Origin: Siphonodentalium dalli
Taxonomy: Eukaryota; Mollusca; Scaphopoda; Gadilida; Siphonodentaliidae
Assembly: GCA_032622095.1 (NCBI GenBank)
Contig: CP136063.1
Span: forward strand, 27,962,987-28,026,986
DNA: 64,000 nt
Direction: 5' to 3'
Shown here: piece by piece, positions 13,712-29,220 of the stretch
How the letters are laid out: the number at the start of each line of letters is the position of its first letter
Numbering within the stretch: position 1 is the first letter of the stretch
Notes under the pieces: generated by a model
Told to the model about the DNA's origin: nothing
Database searches by the model: none
Seen by the model: only the letters and a program-made list of their open reading frames with translations
Translations under genes and position numbers: made by a program

Positions 13712-16700
13712 CGGGCAATGATTATCTGTCCTGGAGACCATAATTAAACATCGATATTTAACCTGGAGTTATTCATGTCGGGCAAGGTTTATCTGTTCTG
13801 GAGACGATAATTAAACATCGATATTTAACCTGGAGATCTCATGACGGGCAATGATTGTCTGTTCTGGAGACCATAATTAAACATCGATATTTATCCTTGA
13901 GTTATTCATGGCGGGCAATGATTATCTGTTCTGTAGACCGTAATTAAACATCGATATTTAACCTGGAGATCTCATGACGGGCAATGATCTGGAGACCATA
14001 ATTAAACATCGATATTTAACCTGGAGTTCCTCATGACGGGCAATGATTATCTGTTCTGAAGACCATACTTAAACATCGATAATTAACCTTGAGTTATTCA
14101 TGACGGGCACTGATTATCTGTTCTGGAGACCATAATCAAACAGCGATATTAACCTTGAGTTATTCATGACGGGCAATGATTATCTGTTCTGGAGACCATA
14201 ATTAAACATCGATATTTATCCTTGAGTTATTCATGACGGGCACTGATTATCTGTTCTGGAGACCATAATCAAACAGCGATATTTAACCTTGAGTTATTCA
14301 TGACGGGCACTGATTATATGTTCTGGAGACCATAATCAAACAGCGATATTTAACCTTGAGTTATGCATGACGGGCAATGATTATCTGTTCTGGAGACCAT
14401 GATTAAACATCGATATTTATCCTTGAGTTTTTCATTACGGGCAATGATTATCTGTTCTGGAGACCATAATTAAACATCGATATTTAACCTGGAGTTATTC
14501 ATGGCGGACAATGATTATTTGCTCTGGAGACCATAATTAAACATCGATATTTAACCTGGAGTTTTTCATGGCGGGCAATGATTATCTGCTCTGGAGACCA
14601 TAATTAAACATCGATATTTAACCTGGATTTATTCATGACGGGCAATGATTATCTGTTCTGGAGACCATATTTAAAAATCGATATTTAACCTGGAGTTCTC
14701 ATGGCGGGCAATGATTATCTGTTCTGGAGACCATAATTAAACATCGATATTTATCCTTGAGTTATTCATGGCGGGCAATGATTATCTGTTCTGGAGACCA
14801 TAATTAAACATCGATATTTAACCTGGAGTTATTCATGACGGGCAATGATTATCTGTTCTGGAGACCATAATTAGACATCGATATTTAACCTTGAGTTCTC
14901 ATGGCGGGCAATGATTATCTGTTTTGGAGACCATAATTAAACATCGATATTTATCCTTGAGTTATTCATGACGGGCAATGATTATCTGTCCTGGAGACCA
15001 TAATTAAACATCGATATTTAACCTGGAGTTATTCATGTCGGGCAATGATTATCTGTTCTGGAGACGATAATTAAACATCGATATTTAACCTGGAGATCTC
15101 ATGACGGGCAATGATTATCTGTTCTGGAGACCATAATTAAACATCGATATTTAACCTGGAGTTCCTCGTGACGGGCAATGATTATCTGTTCTGGAGACCA
15201 TAATTAAACATCGATATTTAACCTGGAGTTCCTCGTGACGGGCAATGATTATCTGTTCTGAAGACCATAACTAAACATCGATAATTAACCTTGAGTTATT
15301 CATGACGGACAATGATTATCTGTTCTGGAGACCATAATTAAACATCGATATTTAACCTGGAGTTATTCATGTCGGGCCATGATTATCTGTTCTGGAGACG
15401 ATAATTAAACATCGATATTTAACCTGGAGTCCTCATGACGGGCAATGAGTATCTGTTCTGGAGACCATAATTAAACATCGATATTTAACCTGGAGTTCTC
15501 ATGACGGGCAATGATTATCTGTTCTGGGGACCATAATTAAACATCGATATTTAACCTGGAGTTCTCATGACGGGCAATAATTATCTGTTCTGGAGACCAT
15601 AATTAAACATCGATATTTAACCTGGAGTTCTCATGGCGGGCAATGGTTATCTGTTCTAAAGACCATAATTAAACATCGATATTTAACCTGGAGTACTCAT
15701 GACGGGCAATGATTATCTGTTCTGGAGACCATAGTTAAATATCGATAATTAACCTTGAGTTATTCATGACGGGCAATGACTATCTGTTCTGGAGACCATA
15801 ATTAAAGATCGATATTTAACCTGGAGTTATTCATGACGGGCAATGATTATCTGTTCTGGAGACCATAATTAAACAGCGATATTTATCCTTGAGTTATTCA
15901 TGTCGGGCAATGATTATCTGTTCTGGAGACCATATTTAAAAATCGATATTTAACCTGGAGTTCTCATGGCGGGCAATGATTATCTGTTCTGGAGACCATA
16001 ATTAAACATCGATATTTATCCTTGAGTTATTCATGGCGGGCAATGATTATCTGTTCTGGAGACCATAATTAAACATCTATATTTAACCTGGAGTTATTCA
16101 TGACGGGCAATGATTATCTGTCCTGGAGACCATAATTAAACATCGATATTTAACCTGGAGTTATTCATGTCGGGCAAGGTTTATCTGTTCTGGAGACGAT
16201 AATTAAACATCGATATTTAACCTGGAGATCTCATGACGGGCAATGATTGTCTGTTCTGGAGACCATAATTAAACATCGATATTTATCCTTGAGTTATTCA
16301 TGGCGGGCAATGATTATCTGTTCTGTAGACCGTAATTAAACATCGATATTTAACCTGGAGATCTCATGACGGGCAATGATCTGGAGACCATAATTAAACA
16401 TCGATATTTAACCTGGAGTTCCTCATGACGGGCAATGATTATCTGTTCTGAAGACCATACTTAAACATCGATAATTAACCTTGAGTTATTCATGACGGGC
16501 ACTGATTATCTGTTCTGGAGACCATAATCAAACAGCGATATTAACCTTGAGTTATTCATGACGGGCAATGATTATCTGTTCTGGAGACCATAATTAAACA
16601 TCGATATTTATCCTTGAGTTATTCATGACGGGCACTGATTATCTGTTCTGGAGACCATAATCAAACAGCGATATTTAACCTTGAGTTATTCATGACGGGC

Positions 16701-18495
16701 ACTGATTATATGTTCTGGAGACCATAATCAAACAGCGATATTTAACCTTGAGTTATGCATGACGGGCAATGATTATCTGTTCTGGAGACCATGATTAAAC
16801 ATCGATATTTATCCTTGAGTTTTTCATTACGGGCAATGATTATCTGTTCTGGAGACCATAATTAAACATCGATATTTAACCTGGAGTTATTCATGGCGGA
16901 CAATGATTATTTGCTCTGGAGACCATAATTAAACATCGATATTTAACCTGGAGTTTTTCATGGCGGGCAATGATTATCTGCTCTGGAGACCATAATTAAA
17001 CATCGATATTTAACCTGGATTTATTCATGACGGGCAATGATTATCTGTTCTGGAGACCATATTTAAAAATCGATATTTAACCTGGAGTTCTCATGGCGGG
17101 CAATGATTATCTGTTCTGGAGACCATAATTAAACATCGATATTTATCCTTGAGTTATTCATGGCGGGCAATGATTATCTGTTCTGGAGACCATAATTAAA
17201 CATCGATATTTAACCTGGAGTTATTCATGACGGGCAATGATTATCTGTTCTGGAGACCATAATTAGACATCGATATTTAACCTTGAGTTCTCATGGCGGG
17301 CAATGATTATCTGTTTTGGAGACCATAATTAAACATCGATATTTATCCTTGAGTTATTCATGACGGGCAATGATTATCTGTCCTGGAGACCATAATTAAA
17401 CATCGATATTTAACCTGGAGTTATTCATGTCGGGCAATGATTATCTGTTCTGGAGACGATAATTAAACATCGATATTTAACCTGGAGATCTCATGACGGG
17501 CAATGATTATCTGTTCTGGAGACCATAATTAAACATCGATATTTAACCTGGAGTTCCTCGTGACGGGCAATGATTATCTGTTCTGGAGACCATAATTAAA
17601 CATCGATATTTAACCTGGAGTTCCTCGTGACGGGCAATGATTATCTGTTCTGAAGACCATAACTAAACATCGATAATTAACCTTGAGTTATTCATGACGG
17701 ACAATGATTATCTGTTCTGGAGACCATAATTAAACATCGATATTTAACCTGGAGTTATTCATGTCGGGCCATGATTATCTGTTCTGGAGACGATAATTAA
17801 ACATCGATATTTAACCTGGAGTCCTCATGACGGGCAATGAGTATCTGTTCTGGAGACCATAATTAAACATCGATATTTAACCTGGAGTTCTCATGACGGG
17901 CAATGATTATCTGTTCTGGGGACCATAATTAAACATCGATATTTAACCTGGAGTTCTCATGACGGGCAATGATTATCTGTTCTGGAGACCATAATTAAAC
18001 ATCGATATTTAACCTGGAGTTCTCATGGCGGGCAATGGTTATCTGTTCTAAAGACCATAATTAAACATCGATATTTAACCTGGAGTACTCATGACGGGCA
18101 ATGATTATCTGTTCTGGAGACCATAGTTAAATATCGATAATTAACCTTGAGTTATTCATGACGGGCAATGACTATCTGTTCTGGAGACCATAATTAAAGA
18201 TCGATATTTAACCTGGAGTTATTCATGACGGGCAATGATTATCTGTTCTGGAGACCATAATTAAACAGCGATATTTATCCTTGAGTTATTCATGTCGGGC
18301 AATGATTATCTGTTCTGGAGACCATATTTAAAAATCGATATTTAACCTGGAGTTCTCATGGCGGGCAATGATTATCTGTTCTGGAGACCATAATTAAACA
18401 TCGATATTTATCCTTGAGTTATTCATGGCGGGCAATGATTATCTGTTCTGGAGACCATAATTAAACATCTATATTTAACCTGGAGTTATTCATGA
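13712..18495 (+). repeat. Tandem duplication, 2392-bp HOR (36 monomers), 2 copies
   Basis: Two nearly identical copies meet at about 16103/16104. Markers with the same exact offset of 2392 bp are the rare GATTGTCTG (13853 and 16245), GATCTGGAGACC (13986 and 16378), TAAAG (15657 and 18049) and CATCTATATTT (about 16076 and 18468). One difference seen is GGGCAATAATT near 15577 against GGGCAATGATT in the second copy. The junction at ~16.09-16.11 kb lies inside a monomer and keeps phase, which fits homologous unequal exchange. Confidence 0.94.
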
Positions 18496-21400
18496 CGGGC
18501 AATGATTATCTGTTCTGGAGACCATAATTAGACATCGATATTTAACCTTGAGTTCTCATGGCGGGCAATGATTATCTGTTTTGGAGACCATAATTAAACA
18601 TCGATATTTATCCTTGAGTTATTCATGACGGGCAATGATTATCTGTCCTGGAGACCATAATTAAACATCGATATTTAACCTGGAGTTATTCATGTCGGGC
18701 AATGATTATCTGTTCTGGAGACGATAATTAAACATCGATATTTAACCTGGAGATCTCATGACGGGCAATGATTATCTGTTCTGGAGACCATAATTAAACA
18801 TCGATATTTAACCTGGAGTTCCTCGTGACGGGCAATGATTATCTGTTCTGGAGACCATAATTAAACATCGATATTTAACCTGGAGTTCCTCGTGACGGGC
18901 AATGATTATCTGTTCTGAAGACCATAATTAAACATCGATAATTAACCTTGAGTTATTCATGACGGACAATGATTATCTGTTCTGGAGACCATAATTAAAC
19001 ATCGATATTTAACCTGGAGTTATTCATGTCGGGCAATGATTATCTGTTCTGGAGACGATAATTAAACATCGATATTTAACCTGGAGTCCTCATGACGGGC
19101 AATGAGTATCTGTTCTGGAGACCATAATTAAACATCGATATTTAACCTGGTGTTCTCATGACGGGCAATGATTATCTGTTCTGGGGACCATAATTAAACA
19201 TCGATATTTAACCTGGAGTTCTCATGACGGGCAATGATTATCTGTTCTGGAGACCATAATTAAACATCGATATTTAACCTGGAGTTCTCATGGCGGGCAA
19301 TGGTTATCTGTTCTAAAGACCATAATTAAACATCGATATTTAACCTGGAGTACTCATGACGGGCAATGATTATCTGTTCTGGAGACCATAGTAAAATATC
19401 GATAATTAACCTTGAGTTATTCATGACGGGCAATGATTATCTGTCCTGGAGACCATAATTAAATATCGATATTTAACCTGGAGTTATTCATGACGGGCAA
19501 TGATTATCTGTTCTGGAGACCATAATTAAATATCGATATTTAACCTGGAGTTATTCATGACGGGCAATGATTATCTGTTCTGGAGACCATAATTAAACAG
19601 CGATATTTATCCTGGAGTTATTCATGTCGGGCAATGATTATCTGTTCTGGAGTCCGTAATTAAACATCGATATTTAACCTGGAGTTCTCATGACGGGCAA
19701 TGACTATCTGTTCTGGAGACCATAATCAAACATCGATATTTATGCTTGAGTTATTCATGACGGGCACTGATTATCTGTTCTGGAGACCATAATCAAACAG
19801 CGATATTAACCTTGAGTTATTCATGACGGGCAATGATTATCTGTTCTGGAGACCATAATTAAACATCGATATTTATCCTTGAGTTATTCATGACGGGCAC
19901 TGATTATCTGTTCTGGAGACCATAATCAAACAGCGATATTTAACCTTGAGTTATTTATGACGGGCACTGATTATCTGTTCTGGAGACCATAATCAAATAG
20001 CGATATTTAACCTGGAGTTATTCATGGCGGACAATGATTATTTGCTCTGGAGACCATAATTAAACATCGATATTTAACCTGGAGTTTTTCATGGCGGGCA
20101 ATGATTATCTGCTCTGGAGACCATAATTAAACATCGATATTTAACCTGGATTTATTCATGACGGGCAATGATTATCTGTTCTGGAGACCATATTTAAAAA
20201 TCGATATTTAACCTGGAGTTCTCATGGCGGGCAATGATTATCTGTTCTGGAGACCATAATTAAACATCGATATTTATCCTTGAGTTATTCATGGCGGGCA
20301 ATGATTATCTGTTCTGGAGACCATAATTAAACATCGATATTTAACCTGGAGTTATTCATGACGGGCAATGATTATCTGTTCTGGAGACCATAATTAGACA
20401 TCGATATTTAACCTTGAGTTCTCATGGCGGGCAATGATTATCTGTTTTGGAGACCATAATTAAACATCGATATTTATCCTTGAGTTATTCATGACGGGCA
20501 ATGATTATCTGTCCTGGAGACCATAATTAAACATCGATATTTAACCTGGAGTTATTCATGTCGGGCAATGATTATCTGTTCTGGAGACGATAATTAAACA
20601 TCGATATTTAACCTGGAGATCTCATGACGGGCAATGATTATCTGTTCTGGAGACCATAATTAAACATCGATATTTAACCTGGAGTTCCCCGTGACGGGCA
20701 ATGATTATCTGTTCTGGAGACCATAATTAAACATCGATATTTAACCTGGAGTTCCTCGTGACGGGCAATGATTATCTGTTCTGAAGACCATAATTAAACA
20801 TCGATAATTAACCTTGAGTTATTCATGACGGACAATGATTATCTGTTCTGGAGACCATAATTAAACATCGATATTTAACCTGGAGTTATTCATGTCGGGC
20901 AATGATTATCTGTTCTGGAGACGATAATTAAACATCGATATTTAACCTGGAGTCCTCATGACGGGCAATGAGTATCTGTTCTGGAGACCATAATTAAACA
21001 TCGATATTTAACCTGGAGTTCTCATGACGGGCAATGATTATCTGTTCTGGGGACCATAATTAAACATCGATATTTAACCTGGAGTTCTCATGACGGGCAA
21101 TGATTATCTGTTCTGGAGACCATAATTAAACATCGATATTTAACCTGGAGTTCTCATGGCGGGCAATGGTTATCTGTTCTAAAGACCATAATTAAACATC
21201 GATATTTAACCTGGAGTACTCATGACGGGCAATGATTATCTGTTCTGGAGACCATAGTTAAATATCGATAATTAACCTTGAGTTATTCATGACGGGCAAT
21301 GACTATCTGTTCTGGATACCATAATTAAAGATCGATATTTAACCTGGAGTTATTCATGACGGGCAATGATTATCTGTTCTGGAGACCATAATTAAACAGC

Positions 21401-24400
21401 GATATTTATCCTTGAGTTATTCATGTCGGGCAATGATTATCTGTTCTGGAGTCCGTAATTAAACATCGATATTTAACCTGGAGTTCTCATGACGGGCAAT
21501 GACTATCTGTTCTGGAGACCATAATCAAACATCGATATTTATGCTTGAGTTGTTCATGACGGGCACTGATTATCTGTTCTGGAGACCATAATCAAACAGC
21601 GATATTAACCTTGAGTTATTCATGACGGGCAATGATTATCTGTTCTGGAGACCATAATTAAACATCGATATTTATCCTTGAGTTATTCATGACGGGCACT
21701 GATTATCTGTTCTGGAGACCATAATCAAACAGCGATATTTAACCTTGAGTTATTCATGACGGGCACTGATTATCTGTTCTGGAGACCATAATCAAATAGC
21801 GATATTTAACCTTGAGTTATGCATGACGGGCAATGATTATCTGTTCTGGAGACCATAATTAAACATCGATATTTATCCTTGAGTTATTCATTACGGGCAA
21901 TGATTATCTGTTCTGGAGACCATAATTAAACATCGATATTTAACCTGGAGTTATTCATGGCGGACAATGATTATTTGCTCTGGAGACCATAATTAAACAT
22001 CGATATTTAACCTGGAGTTATTCATGGCGGGCAATGAATATCTGTTCTGGAGACCATAATTAAACACCGATATTTAACCTGTATTTATTCATGACGGGTA
22101 ATGATTATCTGTTCTGGAGACCATATTTAAAAATCGATATTTAACCTGGAGTTCTCATGGCGGGCAATGATTATCTGTTCTGGAGACACTAATTAAACAT
22201 CGATATTTATCCTTGAGTTATTCATGGCGGGCAATGATTATCTGTTCTGGAGACCATAATTAAACATCGATATTTAACCTGGAGTTATTCATGACGGGCA
22301 ATGATTATCTGTTCTGGAGACCATAATTAGACATCGATATTTAACCTTCAGTTCTCATGGCGGGCAATGATTATCTGTTTTGGAGACCATAATTAAACAT
22401 CGATATTTATCCTTGAGTTATTCATGGCGGGCAATGATTATCTGTTCTGTAGACCGTAATTAAACATCGATATTTAACCTGGAGATCTCATGACGGGCAA
22501 TGATCTGGAGACCATAATTAAACATCGATATTTAACCTGGAGTTCCTCATGACGGGCAATGATTATCTGTTCTGAAGACCATAATTAAACATCGATAATT
22601 AACCTTGAGTTATTCATGACGGGCAATGATTATCTGTCCTGGAGACCATAATTAAACATCGATATTTAACCTGGAGTTATTCATGTCGGGCAAGGTTTAT
22701 CTGTTCTGGAGACGATAATTAAACATCGATATTTAACCTGGAGATCTCATGACGGGCAATGATTGTCTGTTCTGGAGACCATAATCAAACATCGATAATT
22801 AACCTTGAGTTATTCATGACGGACAATGATTATCTGTTCTGGAGACCATAATTAAACATCGATATTTAACCTGGAGTTATTCATGTCGGGCAATGATTAT
22901 CTGTTCTGGAGACGATAATTAAACATCGATATTTAACCTGGAGTCCTCATGACGGGCAATGAGTATCTGTTCTGGAGACCATAATTAAACATCGATATTT
23001 AACCTGGAGTTCTCATGACGGGCAATGATTATCTGTTCTGGAGACCATAATTAAACATCGATATTTAACCTGGAGTTCTCATGACGGGCAATGATTATCT
23101 GTTCTGGAGACCATAATTAAACATCGATATTTAACCTGGAGTTCTCATGGCGGGCAATGGTTATCTGTTCTAAAGACCATAATTAAACATCGATATTTAA
23201 CCTGGAGTACTCATGACGGGCAATGATTATCTGTTCTGCAGACCATAGTTAAATATCGATAATTAACCTTGAGTTATTCATGACGGGCAATGACTATCTG
23301 TTCTGGAGTCCATAATTAAAGATCGATATTTAACCTGGAGTTATTCATGACGGGCAATGATTATCTGTTCTGGAGACCATAATTAAACAGCGATATTTAT
23401 CATTGAGTTATTCATGTCGGGCAATGATTATCTGTTCTGGAGACCGTAATTAAACATCGATATTTAACCTGGAGTTCTCATGACGGGCAATGACTATCTG
23501 TTCTGGAGACCATAATCAAACATCGATATTTAAGCTTGAGTTATTCATGGCGTGCAATGATTATCTGTTCTGGAGACCATAATTAAACATCGATATTTAA
23601 CCTGGAGTTATTCATGACGGGCAATGATTATCTGTTCTGGAGACCATAATTAAACATCGATGTTTAACCTGGAGTTCTCATGACGGGCAATGACTCTCTG
23701 TTCTGGAGTCCATAATCAAACATCGATATTTAACCTGGATTTATTCATGACGGGCAATGATTATCTGTTCTGGAGACCATAATTAAACATCGATATTTAA
23801 CCTGGAGTTCTCATGGCGGGCAATGATTATCTGTTCTGGAGACCATAATTAAACATCGATATTTATCCTTCAGTTATTCATGGCGGGCCATGATTATCTG
23901 TTCTGGAGACCATAATTAAACATCGATATTTAACCTGGAGTTATTCATGACGGGCAATGATTATCTGTACTGGAGACCATAATTAGACATCGATATTTAA
24001 CCTTGAGTTCTCATGGCGGGCAATGATTATCTGTTCTGGAGACCATAATTAAACATCGATATTTATCCTTGAGTTATTCATGGCGGGCAATGATTATCTG
24101 TTCTGTAGACCGTAATTAAACATCGATATTTAACCTGGAGATCTCATGACGGGCAATGACTATCTGTTCTGGAGACCATAATCAAACATCGATATTTAAG
24201 CTTGAGTTATTCATGACGGGCACTGATTATCTGTTCTGGAGACCATAATCAAACAGCGATATTAACCTTGAGTTATTCATGACGGGCAATGATTATCTGT
24301 TCTGGAGACCATAATTAAACATCGATATTTATCCTTGAGTTATTCATGACGGGCACTGATTATCTGTTCTGGAGACCATAATCAAACAGCGATATTTAAC

Positions 24401-27400
24401 CTTGAGTTATTCATGACGGGCACTGATTATCTGTTCTGGAGACCATAATCAAACAGCGATATTTAACCTTGAGTTATGCATGACGGGCCATGATTATCTG
24501 TTCTGGAGACCATAATTAAACATCGATATTTATCCTTGAGTTATTCATTACGGGCAATGATTATCTGTTCTGGAGACCATAATTAAACATAGATATTTAA
24601 CCTGGAGTTATTCATGGCGGACAATGATTATTTGCTCTGGAGACCATAATTAAACATCGATATTTAACCTGGAGTTTTTCATGGCGGGCAATGATTATCT
24701 GTTCTGGAGACCATAATTAAACATCGATATTTAACCTGGATTTATTCATGACGGGCAATGATTATCTGTTCTGGAGACCATATTTAAAAATCGATATTTA
24801 ACCTGGAGTTCTCATGGCGGGCAATGATTATCTGTTCTGGAGACCATAATTAAACATCGATATTTATCCTTGAGTTATTCATGGCGGGCAATGATTATCT
24901 GTTTTGGAGACCATAATTAAACATCGATATTTATCCTTGAGTTATTCATGACGGGCAATGATTATCTGTCCTGGAGACCATAATTAAACATCGATATTTA
25001 ACCTGGAGTTATTCATGTCGGGCAATGATTATCTGTTCTGGAGACGATAATTAAACATCGATATTTAACCTGGAGATCTCATGACGGGCAATGATTATCT
25101 GTTCTGGAGACCATAATTAAACATCGATATTTAACCTGGAGGTCCTCGTGACGGGCAATGATTATCTGTTCTGGAGACCATAATTAAACATCAATATTTA
25201 ACCTGGAGTTCCTCGTGACGCGCAATGATTATCTGTTCTGAAGACCATAATTAAACATCGATAATTAACCTTGAGTTATTCGTGACGGACAATGATTATC
25301 TGTTCTGGAGACCATAATTAAACATCGATATTTAACCTGGAGTTATTCATGTCGGGCAATGATTATCTGTTCTGGAGACGATAATTAAACATCGATATTT
25401 AACCTGGAGTCCTCATGACGGGCAATGAGTATCTGTTCTGGAGACCATAATTAAACATCGATATTTAACCTGGAGTTCTCATGACGGGCAATGATTATCT
25501 GTTCTGGAGACCATAATTAAACATCGATATTTAACCTGGAGTTCTCATGAAGGGCAATGATTATCTGTTCTGGAGACCATAATTAAACATCGATATTTAA
25601 CCTGGAGTCCTCATGACGGGCAATGAGTATCTGTTCTGGAGACCATAATTAAACATCGATATTTAACCTGGAGTTCTCATGACGGGCAATGATTATCTGT
25701 TCTGGAGACCATATTTAAAAATCGATATTTAACCTGGAGTACTCATGACGGGCAATGATTATCTGTTCTGCAGACCATAGTTAAATATCGATAATTAACC
25801 TTGAGTTATTCATGACGGGCAATGACTATCTGTTCTGGAGACCATAATTAAAGATCGATATTTAACCTGGAGTTATTCATGACGGGCAATGATTATCTGT
25901 TCTGGAGACCATAATTAAACAGCGATATTTATCCTTGAGTTATTCATGTCGGGCAATGATTATCTGTGCTGGAGACCGTAATTAAACATCGATATTTAAC
26001 CTGGAGTTCTCATGACGGGCAACGACTATCTGTTCTGGAGACCATAATCAAACATCGATATTTAAGCTTGAGTTATTCATGACGGGCACTGATTATCTGT
26101 TCTGGAGACCATAATCAAACAGCGATATTAACCTTGAGTTATTCATGACGGGCAATGATTATCTGTTCTGGAGACCATAATTAAACATCGATATTTATCC
26201 TTGAGTTATTCATGACGGGCACTGATTATCTGTTCTGGAGGCCATAATCAAACAGCGATATTTAACCTTGAGTTATTCATGACGGGCACTGATTATCTGT
26301 TCTGGAGACCATAATCAAATAGCGATATTTAACCTTGAGTTATGCATGACGGGCAATGATTATCTGTTCTGGAGACCATAATTAAACATCGATATTTATC
26401 CTTGAGTTATTCATTACGGGCAATGATTATCTGTTCTGGAGACCATAATTAAACATCGATATTTAAACTGGAGTTATTCATGGCGGACAATGATTATTTG
26501 CTCTGGAGACCATAATTAAACATCGATATTTAACCTGTATTTATTCATGACGGGCAATGATTATCTGTTCTGGAGACCATATTTAAAAATCGATATTTAA
26601 CCTGGAGTTCTCATGGCGGGCAATGATTATCTGTTCTGGAGACCATAATTAAACATCGATATTTATCCTTGAGTTATTCATGGCGGGCAATGATTATCTG
26701 TTCTGGAGACCATAATTAAACATCGATATTTAATCTGGAGTTATTCATGACGAGCAATGATTATCTGTTCTGGAGACCATAATTAGACATCGATATTTAA
26801 CCTTCAGTTCTCATGGCGGGCAATGATTATCTGTTTTGGAGACCATAATTAAACATCGATATTTATCCTTGAGTTATTCATGGCGGGCAATGATTATCTG
26901 TTCTGTAGACCGTAATTAAACATCGATATTTAACCTGGAAATCTCATGACGGGCAATGATCTGGAGACCATAATTAAACATCGATATTTAACCTGGAGTT
27001 CCTCATGACGGGCAATGATTATCTGTTCTGAAGACCATAATTAAACATCGATAATTAACCTTGAGTTATTCATGACGGGCAATGATTATCTGTCCTGGAG
27101 ACCATAATTAAACATCGATATTTAACCTGGAGTTATTCATGTCGGGCAAGGTTTATCTGTTCTGGAGACGATAATTAAACATCGATATTTAACCTGGAGA
27201 TCTCATGACGGGCAATGATTGTCTGTTCTGGAGACCATAATCAAACATCGATAATTAACCTTGAGTTATTCATGACGGACAATGATTATCTGTTCTGGAG
27301 ACCATAATTAAACATCGATATTTAACCTGGAGTTATTCATGTCGGGCAATGATTATCTGTTCTGGAGACGATAATTAAACATCGACATTTAACCTGGAGT

Positions 27401-29220
27401 CCTCATGACGGGCAATGAGTATCTGTTCTGGAGACCATAATTAAACATCGATATTTAACCTGGAGTTCTCATGACGGGCAATGATTATCTGTTCTGGAGA
27501 CCATAATTAAACATCGATATTTAACCTGGAGTTCTCATGACGGGCAATGATTATCTGTTCTGGAGACCATAATTAAACATCGATATTTAACCTGGAGTTC
27601 TCATGGCGTGCAATGGTTATCTGTTCTAAAGACCATAATTAAACATCGATATTTAACCTGGAGTACTCATGACGGACAATGATTATCTGTTCTGGAGACC
27701 ATAGTTAAATATCGATAACTAACCTTGAGTTATTCATGACGGGCAATGACTATCTGTTCTGGAGACCATAATTAAAGATCGATATTTAACCTGGAGTTAT
27801 TCATTACGGGCAATGATTATCTGTTCTGGAGACCATAATTAAACAGCGATATTTATCCTTGAGTTATTCATGTCGGGCAATGATTATCTGTTCTGGAGAC
27901 CGTAATTAAACATCGATATTTAAGCTTGAGTTATTCATGACGGGCACTGATTATCTGTTCTGGAGACCATAATCAAACAGCGATATTAACCTTGAGTTAT
28001 TCATGACGGGCAATGATTATCTGTTCTGTAGACCATAATTAAACATCGATATTTAACCTGGAGTTCTCATGGCGGGCAATGATTATCTTTTCTGGAGACC
28101 ATAATTAAACATCGATATTTAACTTGGAGTTCTCATGGCGGGCAATGGTTATCTGTTCTAAAGACCATAATTAAACATCGATATTTAACCTGGAGTACTC
28201 ATGACGGGCACTGATTATCTGTTCTGGAGACCATAATTAAATATCGATAATTAACCTTGAGTTATTCATGACGGGCAATGATTATCTGTTCTGGAGACCA
28301 TAATTAGACATCGATATTTAACCTTCAGTTCTCATGGCGGGCAATGATTATCTGTTTTGGAGACCATAATTAAACATCGATATTTATCCTTGAGTTATTC
28401 ATGGCGGGCAATGATTATCTGTTCTGTAGACCGTAATTAAACATCGATATTTAACCTGGAGATCTCATGACGGGCAATGATCTGGAGACCATAATTAAAC
28501 ATCGATATTTAACCTGGAGTTCCTCATGACGGGCAATGATTATCTGTTCTGAAGACCATAATTAAACATCGATAATTAACCTTGAGTTATTCATGACGGG
28601 CAATGATTATCTGTCCTGGAGACCATAATTAAACTTCGATATTTAACCTGGAGTTATTCATGTCGGGCAAGGTTTATCTGTTCTGGAGACGATAATTAAA
28701 CATCGATATTTAACCTGGAGATCTCATGACGGGCAATGATTGTCTGTTCTGGAGACCATAATTAAACATCGATATTTAACCTGGAGTTCCTCGTGACGGG
28801 CAATGATTATCTGTTCTGGAGACCATAATTAAACATCGATATTTAACCTGGAGTTCCTCGTGACGGGCAATGATTATCTGTTCTGAAGACAATAATTACA
28901 CATCGATAATTAACCTTGAGTTATTCATGACGGACAATGATTATCTGTTCTGGAGACCATAATTAAACATCGATATTTAACCTGGAGTTATTCATGTCGG
29001 GCAATGATTATCTGTTCTGGAGACAATAATTAAACATCGATATTTAACCTGGAGTCCTCAAGACGGGCAATGAGTATATGTTCTGGAGACCATAATTAAA
29101 CATCGATATTTAACCTGGAGTTCTCATGACGGGCAATGATTATCTGTTCTGTAGACCATAATTAAACATCGATATTTAACCTGGAGTTCTCATGACGGGC
29201 AGTGATTATCTGTTCTGGAG
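18496..29220 (+). repeat. ~2-kb HOR-derived satellite, left-domain vocabulary
   Basis: Continuation of the left-domain satellite. TAAAG monomers occur at 19314, 21180, 23171, 27627 and 28159, giving spacings of 1866, 1991, 4456 and 532 bp, so the 30-monomer unit is present but repeatedly lengthened or cut. Deletion monomers occur at 22502, 26958 and 28479. Much of 20.74-27.91 kb is a diverged copy of 1.74-9.85 kb. Monomers with CTGGTGTTC and AATTACACATCG first appear near 29.2 kb and mark the end of this domain. No gene seen. Confidence 0.88.
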
